Shown one piece after another: positions 55,390-64,000 of a stretch of 64,000 bases of DNA (its first letter is position 1; each line of letters starts with the position of its first letter). Under the pieces are notes generated by a model. That model saw only the letters and a list, made by a program, of their open reading frames with translations, did no database searches and had not been told where the DNA came from. The stretch covers positions 222,301,046 to 222,365,045 of the forward strand of contig JAUPFV010000002.1 of NCBI GenBank assembly GCA_036936605.1, read 5' to 3'. This DNA is from Limnanthes douglasii subsp. nivea. Taxonomy: Eukaryota > Streptophyta > Magnoliopsida > Brassicales > Limnanthaceae. A program made the translations under genes and the position numbers.

Positions 55390-56260
55390 ATTTGTGATAT
55401 TGATGTCTTGGTCATATGAGTGACAAATGATTAACTGTTTTGGGAAATAGAGATTTGTTGACATGGTATAAAGCATAATCATTGGGATTTTATGAGTATT
55501 GTGTGTTTGGTAAACAAACAAGAGTCAATTCAGCAAATCGGTTGTAAGAAAGACTAAAGGGATATTGGAATACATTCACTCAGATCTTTGGGGTCCAAAC
55601 AGAATTCCATTAAAAACGAAGCCAGATACAACATGAGTTTGGTTGATGATTATTCAAGGATGGTGTGGGTTTACTTTTTGAAAAAAAAAATTATGAGGCA
55701 TATTCAACCTTTTTCAAATGAAAGACGATAATTAAGAAGAAAATAGGAAGAAAAATCAAACGTCTTAGGGCAGATAATGGGTTAGAATATTGTAGTCGCG
55801 AGTTCAACGAGTTCTGCGAAGCTGAGGGAATAGTGTGCCATCGACTTGTTCTAGAACACCACAACAGAATGGAGTCACAGAAAGAATGAACAGAACGCTT
55901 TGTGACAAGGCACGAAGCATGTTCTCGCATTCCGGTGCAAGAAAGGATTTTTGGGCTGAAGCTATCAATACAACGTGTTACTTAGTGAATTGGTCTCCAT
56001 CAACAGCTATTGATTGTAAAACTTCTTTTGAGATTTGGTCTGGATCTTCGGTTGATTACGAACATTTGAGGGTGTTCGATTGTCATGCGTATGCTCATGT
56101 GAGAGATGGTAAGCTTGAGTTAAGGGCAAATAGATGCATATTACTAGGATATGCTACTTGAGTGAATGAATATAGGTTATGGTGTACCTCTCTAAAGTCT
56201 CTAGGTTTTCTTATCAGTAAGAACGTTACTTTTAACGAGCTTGTTTGGATAGACAGTCAG
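55390..56260 (+). pseudogene. Copia pre-integrase and integrase remnant
   Basis: LGHMSDK near 55410, CVFGKQTRVNS near 55500 and LEYIHSDLWGPNRIP near 55570 are the pre-integrase domain and the start of the integrase core. RADNGLEYCSREFNEF (about 55775-55820) holds the second Asp, and TPQQNGVTERMNRTL (about 55855-55900) the Glu. VFDCHAYAHVRDGKLELRAN follows near 56070-56130. Several stops and a frame change interrupt it. Confidence 0.85.
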
Positions 56261-56559
56261 AAGGAAGTAGGAGAAATGGTCAAATCAGGATAGGTTGTGA
56301 GTAAACAGGTAGAGCTTAAAGTAGAATCAGTTCCTAGTAGGTCCAATAATTTGAGTGGTTCTGAGGTAGATCCAGAATCAGGAGGTGAAGCATCAACATC
56401 AGATGATAGTGATGATGGTGCGCCCGAACCAGAACAACAATCTTATAGCATAGCAGCGGGCAAATAAAGAAGAGACATTAGACTTTCAAAAATGCATGCG
56501 GATCTAGTTGTATATGCTCTATTAGTTGCAGAAAAAGTTGAGATGCAGGAACATAGTAG

Positions 56560-57535
56560 CTACATAGAAGCTATAGCGAGTTCAGAGACAAATCGATGGA
56601 TTGGTGCTATGGGGGAAGAGATTGAATCTCTTCATAAGAATCAAACATGAAAGCTTGTTAACTTGCCTAAAGGACAAAAGGTAGTAGGCAGTAAATGGGT
56701 GTTCAAATAAAAGGAAGGTAATCCAGGGGTTGAGGCATCTTGATTCAAGGCAAGACTGGTCGTTAAGGGTTTACTGAAAGAGAAGGAATCGACTTCAATG
56801 AAGTGTTTTCTTCAGTGGTGAAGCATATTTCGATTCGATTTTTCTTAACCATGGTAGTTTTATACGATTTAGAGCATGAGCAGTTGGATGTGAAGACTAC
56901 GTTTCTACATGGTGAATTTGAGGAGCGAATCTACATGCGACAACCAGAGGGATTTATTGAACCTAATATGGAGGACAAGGTTTATCTACTGAAAAAGGCA
57001 CTGTATGGTTTGAAACAGTCACCTAGGCAATGGTACAAACGTTTTGATACATTCATGGTTTCAAAAGGGTTGACGATGAGTCCATATGATAGTGTGTGTA
57101 TCATCAAAAGATGTCAGATGATTCTTATGTTTACTTGTTGTTATATGTGTATGATATGCTTATTGTTGCTTGTAGTATGTCACACATTGTGTAGATAAAG
57201 AAGCAACTTAGTGGTGAGTTTGAGATGAAGGATCTGGGTAGAGCAAAGAAAATTCTTGGTATGAAGATTATCAGGAACAAAAGTGTATGATCATTACACT
57301 TGTCTCAACGAAGCTATATTGAGAAAGTGTTACAACAATTCAACATGTTTGATGCTAAGGCAGTTATTATTCGGTTTGCTACTCATTTCAAGCTATCTGC
57401 AACAGGAGCGACCAAGGACGATTCTGAGTTGGAAAAAATGTCGAAGGTTCCATATGCAAGTGCAGTTGGTAGTATCATGTATGTTATGGTATGTGGTTAG
57501 TGTAGTTAGCAGGTACATGGGATGTCCTGGTAAAT
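56560..57535 (+). pseudogene. Copia reverse transcriptase remnant
   Basis: Blocks in order: KLVNLPKGQKVVGSKWVFK, FKARLVVKG, QLDVKTTFLHGEFEERIYMR, KALYGLKQSPRQWYKRF and LLLYVYDMLIVA. The last is the catalytic YVDD motif with its first Asp changed to Tyr (codon TAT at 57150-57152), so the enzyme would be dead even without the stops. SQRSYIEKVLQQFNMFDAKA follows near 57300-57360. Confidence 0.88.
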
Positions 57536-57539
57536 AACA

Positions 57540-58070
57540 CTGACAGGCAGGGAAATGGATACTTAGGTATCTTAAGAATACTGCGAACGTTGATTTAACT
57601 TTTAACAAGACCGATATTGGTGGATTGCTGAATGATGTTGCATGATCATTGGTTGGTTTTGTTGATTCTGATTTTGAAGGTGATATTGATAAAAGAAGAC
57701 CTCTGACATGATATGTATTTGCTCTAGCTCGGAGTGCGATCAGATTGATAGCACAGTTGCAAGCTACTGTAGCTTTGTCTACAACAGAGGCAGAGTACAT
57801 GGCAGTAACAGAATCAGTTAAAGAGGAAATATGGTTGCAACGTTTGAAATCAGATTTGGGCTTGAATATGACTACTACAAAAGTGTTTTGCGACAATCAA
57901 AGCGTTATACACCTTACAGGGAACCAGATGTACCATGAGCGTACAAAGCACATAAATGTCACATATTATTTTATTCGTGATATAATATCAAATGGAATTG
58001 TTGATGTGAAGAAAGTGTCTACACACGATAATCCAGCAGATATAATGATAAAGGCAATATCAGTTTGAAA
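57540..58070 (+). pseudogene. Copia RNase H remnant
   Basis: VDSDFEGDIDKRRP (near 57660-57700), VALSTTEAEYMAVTESVKEE, KVFCDNQSVIHLTGNQMYHE and RTKHINVTYYFIRD are the standard blocks of copia RNase H, with the D-E-D residues visible. The last 107 codons (57745-58068) are open; upstream stops break the domain. Confidence 0.88.
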
Positions 58071-58189
58071 GTTTAAGGAGTGCCTAAACTGGATTGGTGT
58101 TCGCATTATAAAGTGAATGCCTTAGGGGCATTTAGTGAGTCAAAAGAAGAGAATTTTCTTTGTTGATAGTGAAGAAAAGTGGGAAGATT

Positions 58190-58592
58190 TGTTGTGAATG
58201 AGTCGAATAGTGCCTTGACAGTACTGTGTCCGGCTGTACAGTTTTGTGTCTGTGATAGTGTTATTGTGTCTTGACAGTGTACTGTGTTCAGAAATACAAA
58301 TACGTGTTGTGACAGTATCATTGTTAGTCTTTTGGTATGAGCCCATTAGGCACATTATCTAGTACGTTCTATTTATTCCCTATAAATAGACTACTCTAGC
58401 TACACTAAAACACATTCTAAAATCTGTAACCCTTTTCTATCATAGTGAAACACTTTTCTCTGGCGACGCCCGTGGACGTAGACAATTGTCAAACCACATT
58501 AAATCTTGTGTTCTTTTCTTTACTGTTCTTTGTTTCATTTGTGTTATGTGCTTGAGTCATTTTTGATAAATTGCATCGTGATTTAATTAACA
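58190..58592 (+). repeat. Copia 3' LTR
   Basis: Preceded by the purine-rich GTGAAGAAAAGTGGGAAGAT. TATAAATA is at 58381-58388. The ATAAG duplication follows. Confidence 0.93.
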
Positions 58593-59785
58593 ATAAGATT
58601 CATGATTTTCAATTTATTATTTGTAGACAATATGGTTCATGTTTATAATTACCTATTGATTCGCATAGAGTATTACCTTATGATTTTCTTTACATGTTAA
58701 ATTATGATTCCAAATGCGCAATATGTTATCATTCTTCATATTGGTTAATGTGTTTTAGTAGTCCTTATTTCATGTTTCGTTGACTATTCACTCTTTAAAC
58801 ATATTAAACCACCTGCTTGCAATTTAAATACCGCCATAAATAAGAAATTACTCATAAAATTAATGATTCAAAGATAAAATTCTCAAGAAATATCCCATAA
58901 TAAAAATGAGATTCAGTTGATTGTAACATACTCATATGTGAGTATGCTAGGAAATTTTATTGAAAATAAATAATTGGTGAATCTTACGCTGACAACGTTG
59001 CAACAATAATAAGAGCCAATATATTTTATAGTTTCTAAATTATGTAAACACAAACCGATAATGGTAGTAGTTGTTTTAATTTGAAAATTAATAGTTTTGT
59101 GTAATATCAATGTAATATCTACACTATTATATGTTGTAATTATCATTTTGAAAATAATGTTATTAGTGATTTTCTTTTTCTCATAAAGTATTTATATGCA
59201 TTATAGTTTGCGTCCAACATCATAATTCTTATTTTTTTTCTTAATGTAATGAATTGTAGTTATATAAGGATTCACAATCTAACACTTAGTAAGTAGAATG
59301 AAATGTGATTCTTGATCGTTGTTATTTAGTATATACAGTTTGTGTTTCATGTAATATAAGGATTCATAATTCATCACTTAATGAATTATATAAAACGTCA
59401 TTCGTGTTAATGATTATTTCGAACTCGCCACTCACTATTATGATAATATAACAATTCACAATTAAAACTTGGTAGTGGTATAAATAACGACTTGCGATTA
59501 TATATAAGCACTAAAGTTGTGATTTGAATTTTATATATGTAACATTGTTTCACGAATCGAGATTCGCGTTTCAAATATTACCAAAATATACACAAGCTAA
59601 TTGCGATTTGAGTGTTAAAAACAGCTAAACAAAAACACTTATAGTTATACCAAAAAACATGAAACTAATTAAGGAAATTTCAATAATAATATATTTACAA
59701 TTACATCAATATGATAAAAATTATTCGCATGAATGTCTATTAAGACCGAATCTCTAACAACGACTACATTTAATATTTCATACTA
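58593..59785 (+). repeat. Degenerate GATTCA(T/C)-type repeats, no gene seen
   Basis: Words such as GATTCATGATTTTC, GGTTCATGTTT, GATTCGCATAG, GGATTCACAATC, GGATTCATAATTC and CGAGATTCGCGTTTC recur every 30-60 bp. They are the same type as the MULE-2 intron repeats at 52521 and 60775. No coding sequence was recognised. Confidence 0.55.
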
Positions 59786-59789
59786 TTAC

Positions 59790-62000
59790 TTATCATGTAT
59801 ATGGAATACACTTCTTCTTAGGGGTGCGAGTTCTTTTTCAAATCTGGAGGAATAATTTATGGAGAACAAGTAGAAGTAGAGACTTCAATAAAATTAGTCA
59901 AAGTCGAGATACTATATGAGTAAGTTGTTGTGTAAGAGTTTGTGTAATATAATGACGTGATGTATTTTGTTGATTCTCTACGGTGGCTAATATGGATGCC
60001 AAGGCATACGAGTATAGAAAACAATCGATTTTCCATATACCATATGAAAATTTGAAACCCATAAGATCAACAACCATAACATGTTCTAAAAAACATTCTT
60101 ATGAAACACGTGAAAAAATGGACTAGCCATGTACGACATATTCCCAAATTAGACTTTATCTTCGCCTCAAATTCAATGCATAATTCACTAGTCTAACCTA
60201 GACCATCCGTATAACGTCTTGATTTTTAAATCCAATATAAAAACTAATATTTTTCATTAATTCCAATATAAAAAAGATTACAGAAACTTTTGATTTGATA
60301 ATTAAAAGACTCAACGGAACTAGAGGCCATGAAACTACATCGGCTGCCTTTAAAAAACAGTTCACATGAATATTTTTCAATAGGTAACCTTTGGAGAAAA
60401 GTATGATTTATTTAACCTCAATCATATAGAATATCTTCCATATATTTAGTATACATGCTCTTATTAGAAGAATAAGCACATTTACTTTATACTTGTGAAC
60501 CATCATTGTCCTAAAAATTTGAAGATGTACTCCTTAATACATACTTCAAATTATCAGTAAAATAAAAAATAGAGGACGGATAATAGCAATAAGGAAACAA
60601 AATAGAAATTATATTAATTATACCTAAGTGAAAATCTGATATAAATATGATTTGATGATCCATCAAGTGAAGTTTCAACATCTCACGAAATTATAACCAA
60701 ATATCCTCATTTTCTGACCCAATATCACCAAATGCAGTCGGAGAAATACATGCACAGTTATGAAAGATGAATATTTAATAATAAATCGATTCACGATTTG
60801 AATTATGAAAGTAGTTCACGGTTCACATCATGATTAATAAGTGATTTATGATTTGCATTTATATTATATTTTATATTTGCATTTCGCTTTTAATATAACC
60901 AATAATTTGAATTTTCATATTATATTCTAAACTAGATTCATGTTTCGTGTGTACTATATCAAGTAGTACACAATTTATATATTATATTCTATATTAGATT
61001 CACGTTTCATGTTTAAAAAATCCATAATTTACGATTGTATTTTATATTCAAAAGTTGGTTCATGATTCACTTTTAATATAACCAACAATATATGTTTAAT
61101 ATATATATTGTATTTATATTTAGACATTTACCTTTTTTTTACCATCTTTAGTTATGCCACACATCAGTTCCTTTTGTGTTTCTCCTTGAATAAAAGTTTC
61201 ATCAATGAATAAAAGTAAACGAGAAAAGTGAAAACCTTGGTTACAAGACCCAAATGCAACAAAATATGGTTCAAAGTAGTTAGTTTCACGACTATATTCG
61301 AGGGAGTAGTCACTCTTGATATCAAGAATCTTTAGAGATTTAAAGTAATCTTTAACTAAATTAAATAAGTAGAACTACCTCTGTAAACAACTTTATTAGC
61401 TTTAAAAAAAATCAATGAAAGTTGATACGGGATATTTAAACCATATTCATTTTTTACAAATGATCGTACGCTTTTGGTTGCCACGTCATTATTGGATTTA
61501 ATACACTCTTGCATCTTCTTAGCAATGAAATCTGATGTTAAACGTTTTTTTTTGTAAAAAACAGTCGAACAAGTATGTTGTTAATCATTTTTCTTAATGA
61601 CCATCAAGCTCATGAAGGTATAAAGTGATGTATAAAGTCTTCATGAACATCCCTTGAAGACTTTATCTAACAATAAGCAGTTATATTTTATCTTTTAGTA
61701 TGTAAATAGGTAAATAAAAAACCATCCTTTACAGTGTAACGAGATAAAACTAATCTTAAAGTTGCAACCATTTCCTCAAAAAAAATTCCAACACTTGTGA
61801 TTTCATCAACCCAACAAAGAGTATCAATTTTTTTTTCTCTTATGACCAATAAAACTAATACTCAAACTATTTTTCCCCTAACCGAAAATTTTCACCACCA
61901 AATAATTACTCATTTGAAGCTTTAAGAAAACTTAAAACAATGTTTTAGGTGTTTCTCGATGAGCCAAGTCCACAACTATGTCTATATTAACAATTGGACA
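59790..62000 (-). pseudogene. MULE-2 transposase, decayed
   Basis: Minus-strand blocks run parallel to MULE-1. N-terminal AKKMQECIKSNNDVATKSVR and NEYGLNIPYQLS lie at 61530-61420. FVAFGSCNQGFHFSRLLLFI, then DETFIQGETQKELMCGITKD, lie at 61280-61140 (first Asp in FID). After an intron come SPTAFGDIGSENEDIW (about 60750-60690) and QIIFISDFHLGIINI with CYYPSSIFYFTDNLK (about 60660-60560). MASSSVESFNYQI lies near 60330-60290. Near 59915-59850 YSISTLTNFIEVSTST corresponds to the Tat-1 insertion point in MULE-1. The zinc knuckle is no longer readable. Stops are frequent. Confidence 0.75.
60775..61125 (+). repeat. GATTCACG-type repeats in the MULE-2 transposase intron
   Basis: CGATTCACGATTTG, GTTCACGGTTCAC, GATTTATGATTTGC, GATTCATGTTTCGTG, GATTCACGTTTCATG and GGTTCATGATTCAC lie between the KDG and FGD blocks. 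This is the same intron position that holds TCTCGCATG repeats in MULE-1. The minus-strand donor reads AAAG|GTAAATG at about 61130. Confidence 0.7.
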
Positions 62001-64000
62001 ATACTCAAGACCAATTACTGTAACATACCAACAAATTCATCATTATTACTTAAAATTTAATTGGTTTATTCACCGCATAAATATAGTAACTCGAATTTTC
62101 CTCTAATCAACTCCTCCCACTTTGATAAAATAAAATTAATTATGCATTTCAACTCTTTAAAATGACTAATAAGTTTTATCATGTATTTTGAGAACACACA
62201 AGACAAGCATCGACATTCAATTCATATGTATTTTCTATATTCAAAATGGTTCTCGTTATCAACAAGAATTTTTAGACATTAAACTGATCGTGATTCGCGT
62301 TTACAGTCATGAAGTAATTCACGTTTACACACGTTCGAGTTTTGTGTTTATATCGAATTCTTCACATATAAATTATATATTTTTTCTAGATCCAAATTTT
62401 TAAATCTAAAAACTTAAAACATAACATTTCATAACATAAACAACACATAGCACGAGTAATCGGTTACTACACATAAGGGTTCAAAATCAAAGAAACTCAC
62501 ATAATCGATTCAGGTCTATTATCCCTAAATAAGTAAAAAAAATCCAATAATAATTTTTACTATAGCATATAGCATGAAGTTAATTTTTATATTGATGTTG
62601 TATGCGTAATTTTTTGCAATGATGGTTTCACGCTTTCTTAATTTAGGGTCATTTTTATGTTTGAAAATTTAAAAAGAGACAAATAATCTAAAAATAAGCC
62701 TTAGTAATAGTTATTCATGATTCACATTTTTGTTATAAATTCTTCATTTTTATTCACATTTTTTGTTGGTGGTTTACTCGCTCTTTCTTATTCTGTGTTT
62801 GTGGTTTATTTTTCATTGGTAGTTTATGTTTCTGGTTTACTGGTGGTTTTTTCTTTATTCACATTTCACCATAAAATGTATTTTAGAATGTATTTTTATT
62901 ATTTACTCCTATAACTTATATCTTAAATTTACTCACTAATTCTTTTATATCAATAATATTTTTGACATCATGCATTTCTGAAATTCAAAGTTTGAATCCA
63001 TGGATGTAGTATGACTTTATGTATTGGTTTGCGTTATTCTTGAACCAAAATTGCATTTATAATGATAGTGGCTTAGGTCGGCTGTGGGGCTAGGGTTAGA
63101 CCGGTCCTCTTTCTCTTTCCCTCTGTAACACATTAAAGAGTTGTTTAGAAGACATTACATTTCATTACATTATATGGTCACAAAAAGAGTAACACCACGC
63201 AGGCATAGGTATATAGAGCTGGGACGCAATTAATCACTTTCGCCTTCTTTACATACTGCTCTACATCATCACTAAATGACCTAGACTTAATACGGAGACC
63301 GAGGAAAATAAAAAGTAAAAAAATATAAGAAAAAATCGGACTTCTCGTAATAACATTATTTACCGCCTGAATAAAAGCATAATAAAATTTATTTTTTGAA
63401 ACTTTTATCAAATATTTTAATTTTTCAGTCGGAAAATTATAAATTACGCTAAATTTGACTCACCAAAATTATAAAATAATAAATATAGAGAAAAAAATAG
63501 TTAATGTTCAATAATGGATTTATTTTTTTAGAGAGTGAGAAACTATATTTATAGTAATTAATATGAAATTTTGAATTATATTGGTCTATTAATACAAAGA
63601 ATCTCTTCCAGAACATGCGTGTAGCCTATAACTAATAATGTCTAAAATCGACACTAAACAAAAGTTTAGTGTAAAAGACAATTCTTTCATTAGTAGTTCG
63701 TCTATTACTATCGACGAATGGAGACCAAATACTGTGAGCATCCATATAATATTTGAACGCGTCAATCCGGGATTTTGGACCACACTTGACTCTTTGGTCT
63801 TAAATGGAGCCAAAGTATTGTGTTTATCCTAAGTTGTCTCTGAGTCGAAGCTTCAAGTTCATCACCCATGAGAATTTAAAAACCTTTCGAAGCTAGGACT
63901 TTGTGTCTCAAGAGCTAGGTTTATGCATTTTTGCCACATGTCGTCTCTGTTCTCCGAAGTGCTCATATAAAAATGAAACTATTAAGAACTCGGGACATAG
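62001..64000. other. AT-rich right flank, no gene established
   Basis: Further GATTCACG-type words occur at 62285-62345 and 62715-62760, then T-rich repeats of GTGGTTTA (62760-62850). MULE-2's right edge is not visible. At 63585-63840 both strands are open for 64-74 codons (plus: MSKIDTKQKFSVKDNSFISS; minus: MAPFKTKESSVVQNPG). Less AT-rich sequence continues to the window end. It could be part of a gene or transposon extending beyond the window, but no domain was recognised. Confidence 0.4.

Larger units (their letters stand above)
54483..58592 (+). mobile_element. Ty1/copia retrotransposon, full-length ends, decayed inside
   Basis: LTRs at 54483-54908 (426 bp) and 58190-58592 (403 bp) run TGTTGTGAATG to AATAACA or AATTAACA and are flanked by ATAAG. 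The length difference is mostly a 22-bp tandem duplication in the 5' LTR. The primer site TTGGTATCAGAGCC (initiator Met tRNA type) follows the 5' LTR, and a purine tract precedes the 3' LTR. At 4.1 kb it is slightly short: part of gag with the zinc knuckle and the protease is missing. gag, integrase, RT and RNase H remnants are in copia order. Similarity to the Tork/Tnt1 group is suspected from the gag and RNase H wording. It lies within MULE-2. Confidence 0.93.

Noticed and set aside
1..64000. tRNA, rRNA or other structural RNA genes
   Set aside because: No cloverleaf or conserved rRNA sequence was noticed while reading; a tRNAscan or Rfam run would be needed to exclude small ones.

Overview
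The window reads as nuclear DNA from a flowering plant, most likely a eudicot. It is AT-rich, has GT-AG introns, and carries one intact-looking host gene set in a thick layer of nested plant transposons. No bacterial-type operons, rRNA or tRNA genes were recognised. All calls come from reading the sequence; no database search was run, and the species is not identifiable from this.

Left part (1-8964): AT-rich DNA with a short decayed exon of a transposon-borne Ulp1-type gene (about 2880-3075), then an old minus-strand Ty3/gypsy gag remnant of the Tat type (about 3180-5133) with its primer-binding site and part of an LTR. A LINE (5394-8953) with an 11-bp target duplication interrupts that LTR. 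Host gene (9964-17386, +): eleven exons encode a predicted 1185-residue protein with N-terminal leucine-rich repeats, a 59-residue in-frame tandem duplication, an EDR1/CTR1-type transglutaminase-like domain with a C-H-D triad, and a C-terminal Ser/Thr kinase with DFD in place of DFG.

Middle (about 18990-48600): a decayed Mutator-like element (MULE-1) carries a plus-strand Ulp1/C48-protease gene (19009-23470) facing a minus-strand transposase. The transposase is split by a Tat Ty3/gypsy element (Tat-1, 25290-46102, TSD AAAGC). Tat-1 is itself split inside its integrase by a second, younger Tat element in the opposite orientation (Tat-2, 30572-40993, TSD ATTAT). Both Tat elements have gag, protease, RT, two RNase H domains and integrase, then a separate antisense gene with its own TATA box and one intron, encoding a gypsy-associated plant domain (PF04195-like) plus a coiled coil. 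All these retrotransposon genes are broken by stops and frameshifts.

Right part (48600-64000): a minus-strand Ty1/copia remnant with a duplicated RT segment (49840-51120); a second decayed Ulp1/transposase MULE (MULE-2, about 51280-62100); a hAT-like fossil whose end is triplicated (52975-54319); and a complete-length but inactive Ty1/copia element (54483-58592, TSD ATAAG) within MULE-2.

The least explained structure is that the introns of the MULE genes are filled with short degenerate repeats. In MULE-1 these are built on TCTCGCATGTTTA and lie between the apparent GT and AG sites of intron after intron. MULE-2 has a different motif (GATTCACGTTT) in what looks like the matching transposase intron. 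The insertion order follows from the nesting: MULE-1, then Tat-1 (LTRs about 5% apart by eye), then Tat-2 (LTRs about 1.5% apart).
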